A stretch of 37,753 nucleotides of DNA from an uncultured Gimesia sp. GTDB taxonomy: Bacteria; Planctomycetota; Planctomycetia; Planctomycetales; Planctomycetaceae. The position numbers and the translations under genes are program-made. Positions 7,284 through 14,890 of this stretch are shown one piece after another. The notes under the pieces are model-generated. The model did no database searches and was not told where the DNA came from. It saw only the letters and a program-made list of their open reading frames with translations. Every line of letters begins with the position of its first letter. Positions within the stretch are counted from its first letter, which is position 1. The DNA is taken from assembly GCF_937910335.1 (NCBI RefSeq), contig NZ_CALEMX010000345.1, positions 1-37,753 of the forward strand, written 5' to 3'.

Positions 7284-9812
7284 TTAAGGAAGTCGTTCCG
7301 GTTTGCCAATCGAAACCGCAGGAAGTTTTCCTTCCAGGTACGCACGGTCAAACAAATGTAAGACTGCACCCCGAGGTTGATCGGAAGGGCCTTCCGTTCC
7401 ATGCACCAGATCCATGCGACCGTCTTCGTTCCAGTCGGCGGCATCGAACGAGCAGGCGTGGTTGTAAGCCTGAAGATCCTTGCCGTTCAATTGAAATTTG
7501 CCATGCGCTTTAAACCGTGGCTCCATGGGGCTGCCCGTGTTTTCATAGTAGTACACGGACCATACCGTCCCTTTGATCAAATCGAGGTCACCATCGCCGT
7601 CCCAATCGACAAGCAGCGTATGGTTATCACTATTATTATTCTGGCCGCCAAACCAGCCTGTGACAGGCTCACCACTTTCCAGCTTCAAAGCCACGCGCCG
7701 GGTAAAGTCAAGCCGACTCGGGTCCGGTTGATTCTTTTTCAGATCACAAATGTAAAAGGCATTATCCCGGTCTGAATGAATTACCAGATCCATAGTCCCG
7801 TCTCCGTCAATATCGCCGATGGAAACTTTGGAACGCCAGGCAAGTTCGTCAGTGAGCCCGTTGACTGTCACCGTTTTGCCTTTGGCGAAAATTGGTGCTT
7901 CGCGCGATCCCATATTCTCAAAGTACTTCGTTTCCCAGCGCTGGCCTGTGACGAATAGATCGAGATCACCATCGCCGTCCCAATCACCCATCGTGGGGCA
8001 CAACCAGCCGTAGATTGGCTCTGTCGGTCCCTGCGGTCCAAAGGTTGAGGGATCATCCGATTGCGGATCCACCCAATTCGGCATCGAAATTTGTTTGCCA
8101 CCCGCATCCAGCATGACCGGTGCTTCAAAGACCGGGTTCAAAGTAGTTCCACTATTCTTGAACAGTCGCAGACCCATGTGAAAGCCACCCACCAGATCCA
8201 GATCGCCATCGTTTTCCCAATCGACTGAGATGGTGAAGTAGGACATGATTTCTGGATCAACTTGTTTGGCGATTCCGCGTGAGATCAATTTTGGATATGT
8301 CGATATTTTAGGAATACGAGTACCCGGTACAGTTCGACCGCGAACAGGCTTAGACAAGGCAGCTGCGTGTTGAGGTGAGCGAGTGAAAGGATCAGGTAAA
8401 GATCTTTTGACTTGTGACTTTGAATTGACATTCTCGAAGAATTCCCCGTTGGAAATCATGTCCGGCCGGCCATCGTCGTTCCAATCGACCAGGAATGGAG
8501 AGTCAACGATTTTCACGCCAATGGGCATCGGGGCTTCAAATAACGGTTCTTCGCGGCTGCCACGGTTTTCACAAAATGTGAGTCGGCCCCCTTCCAGGGG
8601 TCTATCTGTTTCAGAGTGAAACAATAAATCGAAATCACCGTCACCGTCCCAGTCAGCATATTCCACGCAACCATTGGCGTGGCCTCTACCATGAATGACA
8701 ATTCCGTTGAGATCGGTCAATGTCACGGGACGCTTATAGTTGACTTCCCCTTTTTCGTTTGTGCCCGTATTCTCCAGCAAATCGTAAACCATGACGGCGG
8801 TGCCGTATGGGGCAACGCCTTTGCTTGTGTCGACTTTTCGAATTCGACTGACTTTCCGATAACCGACGATAAGATCAACATCGCCATCACCTTCCCAGTC
8901 GATACGCCGCACTCCGCGCGGCGCCCAGGCAAGCCGCTTTCGCAAAATCCCCGGACGTTGCTCCCGGAATTCGGATTCTTCTCTTAATTGAATCACTTTT
9001 TGAGCAGGTTTCAAAACCCATAGTCCGTTCGCATCGCGTTTGCCTGTGTTCTCCCACCAGTTCAGCCAGAGCGCTGGACCAAAGCCGTAGAAATCCGGAT
9101 CACCATCACTGTCCCAATCATCAACAAACCAGTTCTGAGGCAGAAGATCCGACCGCAAATAATTGCCCTCGCTGTCCAGAAGACGACGGCGTGGTAAAAA
9201 CAAGGGCGAATCTTTCGTACCCACATTTTTCAGAAAGTAAACGGCGTTACCAAGACGTTTTTCGAGCGTCTCGCCATGTTCAAACAAACGAAAGCCCCAG
9301 CCAATCAGATCACGCAGACCATCGCCGTCCCAATCAAGGTGCAAAAACTGAGAGTGCAAGGGCGTGATGTTAGAGGGACCTGACTTTCCGTTGTTGTAGC
9401 GAAAGGTATCACCAATACCGATGGGCCCCAGAGAACTACGCGACTTCAAATCTGCATTGTCCGCTTTCTTTGAATCTCCCATTTCAAAACAAAGCGCATA
9501 CTCAAGGCGTTTCGGATCTGTGCTGCGCCAGGCAATCGTTGCCTCACCTTTATTTTCCAGGTCACCAATGATTGTGCAGGGCAGCGATGTTTTGTCAGCC
9601 TTGATGCGAATCGAATCCCGCGGGATCATTGTGGACTTGTTTGCGAGCAGGTCACGAAAATTGATTGTGACTGCAAGCGGCGCGTTTTTTGGAGTGGACT
9701 CAGCCACAGTCAATAAAACACAATATTGCAAGGGCGTCACTTTTTCGGCGTTTTCTGCAAAACTCAAAGAAACCGCTAACGAAAGAATCAGAGTACTCAA
9801 GATGTATTTCAT
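7284..9812 (-). CDS. Exported FG-GAP/VCBS repeat protein
   Basis: The 842-residue protein has a clear Sec signal peptide (residues about 1-19, ending SLSFA). It carries ten Asp-rich loops of the form DWDGDGDLDL or close variants (DWDSDGDPDF, DWEGDGDVDL, DWNDDGRPDM, DIDGDGTMDL), spread through the protein. These are the calcium-binding loops of FG-GAP/VCBS beta-propeller blades, each often followed by an aromatic ENTG or ENxGS segment. Such proteins act outside the cytoplasm, often in carbohydrate or cell-surface binding. Its ATG overlaps the stop of the upstream aldolase gene (ATGA-type overlap at 9809-9812), so the two are translationally coupled. The exact ligand is unknown. Confidence 0.9.
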   Translation of the reverse strand: MKYILSTLILSLAVSLSFAENAEKVTPLQYCVLLTVAESTPKNAPLAVTINFRDLLANKSTMIPRDSIRIKADKTSLPCTIIGDLENKGEATIAWRSTDPKRLEYALCFEMGDSKKADNADLKSRSSLGPIGIGDTFRYNNGKSGPSNITPLHSQFLHLDWDGDGLRDLIGWGFRLFEHGETLEKRLGNAVYFLKNVGTKDSPLFLPRRRLLDSEGNYLRSDLLPQNWFVDDWDSDGDPDFYGFGPALWLNWWENTGKRDANGLWVLKPAQKVIQLREESEFREQRPGILRKRLAWAPRGVRRIDWEGDGDVDLIVGYRKVSRIRKVDTSKGVAPYGTAVMVYDLLENTGTNEKGEVNYKRPVTLTDLNGIVIHGRGHANGCVEYADWDGDGDFDLLFHSETDRPLEGGRLTFCENRGSREEPLFEAPMPIGVKIVDSPFLVDWNDDGRPDMISNGEFFENVNSKSQVKRSLPDPFTRSPQHAAALSKPVRGRTVPGTRIPKISTYPKLISRGIAKQVDPEIMSYFTISVDWENDGDLDLVGGFHMGLRLFKNSGTTLNPVFEAPVMLDAGGKQISMPNWVDPQSDDPSTFGPQGPTEPIYGWLCPTMGDWDGDGDLDLFVTGQRWETKYFENMGSREAPIFAKGKTVTVNGLTDELAWRSKVSIGDIDGDGTMDLVIHSDRDNAFYICDLKKNQPDPSRLDFTRRVALKLESGEPVTGWFGGQNNNSDNHTLLVDWDGDGDLDLIKGTVWSVYYYENTGSPMEPRFKAHGKFQLNGKDLQAYNHACSFDAADWNEDGRMDLVHGTEGPSDQPRGAVLHLFDRAYLEGKLPAVSIGKPERLP

Positions 9813-10612
9813 GCTGGTGGAGGTGTCTCCATATGAGTAGATGAGTTTTTCTCAGGGTCTCTGACTTCCTGTACAATTTGAGTGAGGGCACTCGCGAGCA
9901 CTGATGTCGCCGTTCCAATCCACAGAAACGTATATCCTTTGGCTTGCAGTGCCGAGACATCGGTTCCCGCCCATACTTTTTTTCCTACTGCATCGGCGGC
10001 CGCTTTGACGCAATCCAATGCTTTTTGAAATTCCTCACGTTCGGGATTCCAACAGCAACCCAGGTCCGCAGAAAGATCGTAAGGGCCAAGCCCCAGTGCG
10101 GTTACCAGCGGATGAGCGGCGATGGAATCCACATTGTCGACACCCAATTGAGATTCTATTTGCGGGATGACGATCAAGTGTTCTTCGAATTCCGTTTTCC
10201 ATGTTTCGTATTGAAAATTCTTCTGCCAGTAGTTGCCTTTTCCACCCGGACGTCGACGCCCCCGCGGTGGCATCAAAGCCGCTTCTTGAACCATATCAAG
10301 TTGTGCAGCCGATTCGACACACGGCAGCAGAATTCCACAGGGCCCGAGGTCCATGGTGCGTCGAATGACCGTTGGCTCACATGAGATCGTGCGCACTAAT
10401 ACCGGAAAATTCGCAAGCCGTCCAATCTGACAAATCTGTGAAACCAGCTCATCAGAAAAATCGCCGTGCTCACTATCAACGACCAGGTAATCCAATCCAC
10501 TTTTCTGACAAACTTCTACCAGTAAAGGCCAGACATGGTCCGTCGCCATTAGCCCGATGACCGGTTTCTCGGTGGCAAGTAACTCTTTCAGATGTTTCGC
10601 GGGTGTCAGCAT
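9809..10612 (-). CDS. HpcH/HpaI family aldolase
   Basis: The 267-residue protein matches class II pyruvate aldolases of the HpcH/HpaI (2,4-dihydroxyhept-2-ene-1,7-dioate aldolase) and 2-dehydro-3-deoxyglucarate aldolase group. Visible are VIGLMATDH near the start, the YLVVDSEHGDFSDE metal/acid segment, GPCGILLPCVESAAQLD, RGRRRPGGKGNYW, and IPQIESQLGVDNVDSIAAHP followed by LGPYDLSADLG. It would cleave a 2-keto-3-deoxy sugar acid into pyruvate and an aldehyde. The product has no signal peptide and is cytoplasmic. It overlaps the exported FG-GAP gene by 4 bases. The sugar substrate cannot be named from sequence. Confidence 0.85.
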   Translation of the reverse strand: MLTPAKHLKELLATEKPVIGLMATDHVWPLLVEVCQKSGLDYLVVDSEHGDFSDELVSQICQIGRLANFPVLVRTISCEPTVIRRTMDLGPCGILLPCVESAAQLDMVQEAALMPPRGRRRPGGKGNYWQKNFQYETWKTEFEEHLIVIPQIESQLGVDNVDSIAAHPLVTALGLGPYDLSADLGCCWNPEREEFQKALDCVKAAADAVGKKVWAGTDVSALQAKGYTFLWIGTATSVLASALTQIVQEVRDPEKNSSTHMETPPPA

Positions 10613-10685
10613 AATTGGTATCTCAAATCGCAGGACAAAGGCTGGTGATGACAGCAGGTTGAAGAGAACTCGTTTCTCTCGCCAC

Positions 10686-12044
10686 TCATTTCGAAGAGTT
10701 CTCAGATTTTAGTATCGGTAGTATGGCATTTGCCACCCGCCTCCCGAGAAAGGCAGATCCCACAGAATTAAAATGGATATTATTAGGTGCGGTCCAATAT
10801 CGGGAGTGATCCGGCAAAACAGCCGAGTATAAATCATTCACGGGAATGCCCAGTTCGTTCATCAGCGTCTGCGCGGTGGCATTATATTTCTGACAACGAA
10901 TATCATCCGTAATGGAAGCGGGGGCCTTCGGAGGCACAGGCGTCGTGCTGGCCCAGATTAATTTGGCACCGGTTCCCCGCAGCTTGCCAATGATAATATT
11001 CAAATTGTCTCGATACTTCTGCAGGTTTTCTTCCGTTCCTTTATGTCGCGCGAAATCATGTAGTCCAGAGTTAAAATGAATCACATCCCATCTTCCATTC
11101 GAGAGAAACTCATCCAGACTCTCAAAGAGTGTCTCCGCTTTACCGGGCCCCATGGGAGTACGATAGACATCCGCATGACCCGCCAATAATCGACGAACCG
11201 TATCGGTGTAGTAGATCGAAATGGAATCGCCAATGATTAACACATTGGGTAAATCGGGATTGTCTTTCTGATATTCGTAAGCATTACCAATTCGCTTCAT
11301 CAACCGCCAACTGTCGCCACTTTGTTTTTCCCAACGCTGCCACGCTTTGGTAGACTGCTCGAACTGCCCGGTAACTTCCCAGTCGTAAATGTGTAGCTCC
11401 GCCTCGGTATCGTTGACACTGGTCGCAACCCGCAACAGGCTCTTCCGCTCTACGCAGATTGCAAGGTCGCCGCCAGTAGGCTCCGTCCAGAATGTCTGGA
11501 GTAATTGACCATTCAACTCGATGCGTAAAGTTCCCCCCACCCGTGTAAAATCGAAAGTAAACGGCGTTCCATCCATCTTGAGCGGCACAACATGGGACAT
11601 CTCCATTTCGTCAAGCCGAACCGCATCGAGTCGCACCCCACCGACCGTTACCTTTTGGTCTTCAAAAGCGAATTCATACCAATGCTTGCCAATCTTCAGA
11701 CTGAGCATGACGGGCCCGGGCGCTTTGCTCAGTTTCACCAGCCCCATTTTTAGAGACAATTGAAAATCGCCCGGCTCCAGAATCACATCAGCCAGCATCG
11801 CGATACTGATATAGTGACTCCCAAATTCATCGGCGGTTCCAGGCGGCGCAGAACGCAATCCGAAGTATTCTTTATCAGCCTGAACAACGCCTAGCATCGT
11901 ATCACGCTTCAACTTTAAAACTTTGCCTTTTTCAATCAGCTTCTGAACAACCGGCTCCTCTGCGTATAGACAACAGGGAACGTTCGTTGAAACCGCGAGC
12001 ACGATAACCGCCAAAACAGTCAGCGGTCGTCTGCAATGCCACAT
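10686..12044 (-). CDS. Secreted SGNH/GDSL-type hydrolase with an N-terminal extra domain
   Basis: The 452-residue protein has a signal peptide (residues about 1-28, ending YAEE). Residues about 50-230 look beta-rich, as in a carbohydrate-binding or LamG-like domain, but I cannot name it. The SGNH domain starts near residue 268 with NVLIIGDSISIYY (nucleophile Ser in GDS), has HFNSGLHD (oxyanion Asn), and ends with NNIHFNSVG (catalytic His). Members are secreted esterases, often removing acetyl groups from polysaccharides. The aldolase gene follows 73 bases downstream on the same strand, so a shared sugar-use operon is possible. Confidence 0.8.
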   Translation of the reverse strand: MWHCRRPLTVLAVIVLAVSTNVPCCLYAEEPVVQKLIEKGKVLKLKRDTMLGVVQADKEYFGLRSAPPGTADEFGSHYISIAMLADVILEPGDFQLSLKMGLVKLSKAPGPVMLSLKIGKHWYEFAFEDQKVTVGGVRLDAVRLDEMEMSHVVPLKMDGTPFTFDFTRVGGTLRIELNGQLLQTFWTEPTGGDLAICVERKSLLRVATSVNDTEAELHIYDWEVTGQFEQSTKAWQRWEKQSGDSWRLMKRIGNAYEYQKDNPDLPNVLIIGDSISIYYTDTVRRLLAGHADVYRTPMGPGKAETLFESLDEFLSNGRWDVIHFNSGLHDFARHKGTEENLQKYRDNLNIIIGKLRGTGAKLIWASTTPVPPKAPASITDDIRCQKYNATAQTLMNELGIPVNDLYSAVLPDHSRYWTAPNNIHFNSVGSAFLGRRVANAILPILKSENSSK

Positions 12045-12389
12045 GACATAGATCCTTTAGAAATGCCTGAGATAATAAAAGTAATGCAAGCAGAGAATCA
12101 GATTCTGAATTCAGTATGACCGCGAAGATGGCACCCTGCAAGCGATTAAAGAAAGTAGCCCCCGATGTTTCACAATTCGTCAGAGTCACCCGGACTGATA
12201 CTTTTTCGCTTTAGTTTCAATCGGTTTCCCCGTAACCATTCACAGGATAGAATACAGAGACAAGCAACATAGATCACCACCTTTCAGAGTGAAATACTCT
12301 AAGCTCACAATACGCGTTCAATCGAAATTGGCAGCTTCAGGTGCCTGCTACTTTCATAATGAAAATTTTCTGTGGAGTCATTTCGTGAC
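12045..12389. other. Intergenic region between divergent genes
   Basis: This 345-base stretch separates the leftward SGNH hydrolase from the rightward yjbQ gene. It should hold both promoters. I saw no strong promoter match, palindrome, RNA gene or convincing ORF in it. GGAG at 12374-12377 is the probable ribosome-binding site of yjbQ. Confidence 0.5.
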
Positions 12390-12812
12390 ATGAAAACACT
12401 AACCAAAGAACTCTGGATGGATATCCCCCAGCGCCGTCAGATCGTGTCTATCCATGACGATGTAGAACAACTGGTCACAGAAAGCGGCGTGCAGGATGGC
12501 TTAGTACTAATCAACGCAATGCACATCACCGCCTCTGTCTTCATCAACGACAACGAGTCGGGCCTGCATCACGATTACGATAAATGGCTCGAAGAACTGG
12601 CGCCCTTCGATCCTTCGCCTGAACGCTATCACCACAACCGCACAGGAGAAGACAATGCCGACGCCCACCACAAACGTCAGATCATGGGCCGCGAAGTTGT
12701 GGTTGCTATTACCGATGGGAAATTGCACCTGGGGCCGTGGGAGCACATCTTTTATTATGAGTTCGACGGCCGCAGGCGTAAGCGGATTTTGGTGAAGATT
12801 ATTGGGGAGTAG
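12390..12812 (+). CDS. yjbQ: YjbQ / UPF0047 family protein
   Basis: The 140-residue protein matches the YjbQ (UPF0047) family. Visible are the [19 protein letters not shown] start, [18 protein letters not shown], an [20 protein letters not shown] segment with the conserved His and Asp residues, [15 protein letters not shown], and the C-terminal [14 protein letters not shown]. Family members form compact trimers, and a weak thiamine phosphate synthase activity has been reported for them; the physiological role is uncertain. The ATG at 12390 is chosen over a GTG at 12372 because it matches the family start. A DUF6314-like gene begins 3 bases after its stop. Broken copies of parts of this gene occur at 14110-14153, 14749-14839 and 17195-17267. 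Confidence 0.92.
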   Translation: MKTLTKELWMDIPQRRQIVSIHDDVEQLVTESGVQDGLVLINAMHITASVFINDNESGLHHDYDKWLEELAPFDPSPERYHHNRTGEDNADAHHKRQIMGREVVVAITDGKLHLGPWEHIFYYEFDGRRRKRILVKIIGE

Positions 12813-12815
12813 CAG

Positions 12816-13280
12816 ATGGTTACAAATTTCGATCTGCACACCCTATGGAATCGCCTGACAGAAGTCGAGTCGCTTCAGTTTACGGCCCAATCTTTCGATT
12901 CCGGCAGTGGCTGGAATGGAACCGGTAAAGGTTCGGTCGAAGTTGAGACCGTTGATTCTGTGACCATGCTATATCATGAAACCGGCTGCTGGTCGCCACA
13001 CGAGGGAACCGAATTACAATTCACCAATGTGTTCCGCTGGACTTCGCTGCTGGATCAGAACCTGCTCCGACTCGAACATCTGCGATTTGGCAAAACAAAT
13101 CCCGTCTACCTGTTTGAACTACAACAAACTGGCAAGATACGCTGGGACTCGGTTGAACCTCACGTCTGTAGCGATGATCTTTATACCGCGATGCTGGAAT
13201 GCCAACACGACCGACTGGACCTCGACTGGACCGTCAAAGGTGCAACGAAGAATGAAAAAATTAGCTATCTTTATTCATAA
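12816..13280 (+). CDS. DUF6314-like protein
   Basis: The 154-residue protein has features of the DUF6314 family: an N-terminal GSGWNGTGKGSVEV strand pair, MLYHETGCW, RWTSL, LEHLRFGKTNPVYLFEL, HVCSDDLYTAML and a C-terminal DWTVKGATKNEKISYLYS. The likely fold is a beta-barrel-like, lipocalin-related domain. Its function is unknown. It starts 3 bases after the yjbQ stop with a good SD (TTGGGGAG ends 5 bases before the ATG), so the two are co-transcribed. The family assignment is by motif memory and is only moderately sure. Confidence 0.65.
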   Translation: MVTNFDLHTLWNRLTEVESLQFTAQSFDSGSGWNGTGKGSVEVETVDSVTMLYHETGCWSPHEGTELQFTNVFRWTSLLDQNLLRLEHLRFGKTNPVYLFELQQTGKIRWDSVEPHVCSDDLYTAMLECQHDRLDLDWTVKGATKNEKISYLYS

Positions 13281-13405
13281 TTTTACAGACACTGACAGCA
13301 AAATGAACCTATTTCCAATAACATCTGTCTGATCAATTAATTCGTAGCGTTTACATGCCCTTCGACCTGGGACTAAAACCTTCTCGAACAGGAAACATCG
13401 TCCCT

Positions 13406-14104
13406 ATGTCAGAACCTATTCATCTCGATGATTTTCAGATAGTGCCCGTCTTGGAACTCGAACCCGGTACCTTTGCTACTCAGGATCGCTCTTTTCCTTA
13501 CGAAGAAGGGAAAGACCAAACTAATGAAGAACAGCAATACTGGGAAACCTGTCTGGAAGACTCCGGTATCACAGGCTTGACTCCAATCAAAACCGGGTCC
13601 TGGTTAGTAGGTGTGACGAGTTTTTCAGATCTGCAACTGGAGCAATACCTGCATGTGATTTTCGATGACTGGGGTGGCATCGACGAGGTTCTGGGAGACT
13701 TAAAAAATAAACCAGAACTACATGGAGGATTTGCCTTGCTGTCGCAATCAGGAGAGGTTTTGATTGAACCCACCTGCTGTAGCAGCCTGAAAGATCTGGT
13801 AAATTGGAAAGCTGCTGCACAAAATCGTGAGGCGTACTGGCAAGAACTCTGGGTAGGTCACCCCTGGATCTCTACAAAATACCAGTCTTCCCGGCTGATC
13901 CTAAGTGACTATCATGAAATCAATACAGAAATCTCTGATCGCTGGGGAGTTCATCCTCAGAATCTGGAGCAGGCGATTCAAAATGCTGAAGCCGAATTAA
14001 AAGACTTTTCACTCAGGTTAAAAATTATTTTACAGAAGTGGTCTCTGCCGACGGATATAACTTTATTGGCGAAGCAGTTAGCTTGCATCCCGGATAACGG
14101 ATAG
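13406..14104 (+). CDS. Protein of unknown function
   Basis: I do not recognise this 232-residue protein. It is acidic and Trp-rich (WETCLEDSG, DDWGGIDEVLGDL, YWQELWVGHPW), with an N-terminal half that looks alpha/beta and a helical C-terminal part (about residues 175-230, QAIQNAEAELKDFSLRLKII). It has no signal peptide or membrane segment, so it is probably cytoplasmic. An ATG at 13355 is in frame but lacks an SD; the ATG at 13406 has AGGAAA 11 bases upstream and is preferred. The general look (acidic, Trp-rich, near an unstable gene patch) is like immunity or Smi1-type proteins, but no motif proves that. Confidence 0.5.
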   Translation: MSEPIHLDDFQIVPVLELEPGTFATQDRSFPYEEGKDQTNEEQQYWETCLEDSGITGLTPIKTGSWLVGVTSFSDLQLEQYLHVIFDDWGGIDEVLGDLKNKPELHGGFALLSQSGEVLIEPTCCSSLKDLVNWKAAAQNREAYWQELWVGHPWISTKYQSSRLILSDYHEINTEISDRWGVHPQNLEQAIQNAEAELKDFSLRLKIILQKWSLPTDITLLAKQLACIPDNG

Positions 14105-14109
14105 ATTAT

Positions 14110-14153
14110 CTCGGCAGACGGAAACGGGTACAGGTAAAGATTACCGGGGACTG
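14110..14153 (+). pseudogene. 3'-end remnant of a yjbQ copy
   Basis: In one frame this stretch reads LGRRKRVQVKITGDW, which matches the conserved YjbQ C-terminus [14 protein letters not shown] of the intact gene at 12390-12812. There is no yjbQ-like sequence directly before it. The next ORF starts 5 bases after it, the same kind of position that the DUF6314-like gene has after the intact yjbQ. It is therefore probably the end of a lost yjbQ copy. Confidence 0.6.
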
Positions 14154-14158
14154 GCAAC

Positions 14159-14440
14159 ATGAAAGTTTTCATCGTACTACACCACGAAATAGGGGGGGCT
14201 CAAGAAGACTGGCGTGCGGATGAAATGGTGTTCTATACTTGTACGAGCATGAAAAAAGCTCTTGAACTCATCAAGGAATGCTATGTAGTTCGCTGGTCAT
14301 GGTGGGAGATTCAAGTGCAAGAAATGAATAGCCAGGAATGGCCTGAACACGTCGGATACTATGGCAGACGGGGCGGCAAGCTCACCAAACCACCATACAA
14401 AAAGTGTGTCGAAATCTACAAAAAGGAAGGCCACTCTTAG
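14159..14440 (+). CDS. Small protein of unknown function
   Basis: This 93-residue protein begins MKVFIVLHHE, contains YTCTSMKKALELIKECY and ends with a Lys-rich tail. It looks like one small alpha/beta domain. A good SD (GGGGA) lies 8 bases before the ATG, which supports real translation. I do not recognise a family. It lies directly after a yjbQ 3'-end remnant, in the same place as the DUF6314-like gene after the intact yjbQ. Function unknown. Confidence 0.5.
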   Translation: MKVFIVLHHEIGGAQEDWRADEMVFYTCTSMKKALELIKECYVVRWSWWEIQVQEMNSQEWPEHVGYYGRRGGKLTKPPYKKCVEIYKKEGHS

Positions 14441-14504
14441 CAATTTGCCAGTCAGAATTCGGGCGTATCCTACAACAACTACACGAATGATGAGTGACAA
14501 CTGC

Positions 14505-14786
14505 TCAACCCTCGAAAGATCGGAGCAACTTCACGATTTGCTGTGGATGCCGCCACTGCTTTCCAGTTCGTGTCCTGAACCCAAGATCGTTCAGAGCTTC
14601 GCAAACTTCCCTGTGAGTCTTCCCCTGATCTCGGAGTTCAATGGCCTTGGCAGCAACTTCGGCGTACAAGGGGCGAAGTTCTGGAGGTATGATGTTCTTT
14701 GAGCGTTGGCCCTGGGATGTCGGTGAGGTCGTTTTCCCAAACACAACGAAAGCCAGTGTGTAATGCAATGTGCCTGAGGAAAACAA
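14505..14786 (-). pseudogene. Recombinase-like C-terminal fragment
   Basis: The last 50 or so residues (ELRDQGKTHREVCEALNDLG, then FRTRTGKQWRHPQQIVKLL) look like the recombinase domain of serine recombinases, where the pattern is a helix, N..G..T..G..W, and a helix. The catalytic N-terminal domain of such an enzyme (about 140 residues, with a Ser near residue 10) is absent. The first 30 residues come from unrelated sequence that on the other strand carries a yjbQ fragment. It is probably a dead remnant of a mobile element, or a small stand-alone DNA-binding protein. Confidence 0.4.
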
Positions 14787-14839
14787 TACACATTACCGCT
14801 TCAGTATTCATCAATGACAACTTGTCAGGCCTGCCTCAC
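14749..14839 (+). pseudogene. Internal yjbQ fragment, copy A
   Basis: Positions 14789-14839 align to the intact yjbQ at 12522-12572 with 42 of 51 bases identical, and one frame still reads [11 protein letters not shown]. Just before it, 14749-14772 is a 24-base block identical to 17195-17218. Between the two lie 16 unrelated bases. The rest of yjbQ is missing on both sides. It overlaps the start of the leftward recombinase-like fragment. Confidence 0.75.
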
Positions 14840-14890
14840 CAAAGTAGTTTATCTCGTGGCGTACAGAAAGAACACGGCCGAGACGCTCCC

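Noticed and set aside
7590-9340. Recurring DNA string close to CCATCGCCGTCCCAATC, which looked like a repeat array
   Set aside because: The copies fall at the Asp-rich loops of the FG-GAP protein and have irregular spacing (7591, 7969, 9319), so they reflect repeated coding of DWDGDGD and not a CRISPR or DNA element.
12900-14440. Toxin-antitoxin or contact-dependent immunity pair in the yjbQ patch
   Set aside because: The two unknown ORFs lack toxin, antitoxin or Smi1-type motifs that I can identify, and their spacing does not show a coupled pair.
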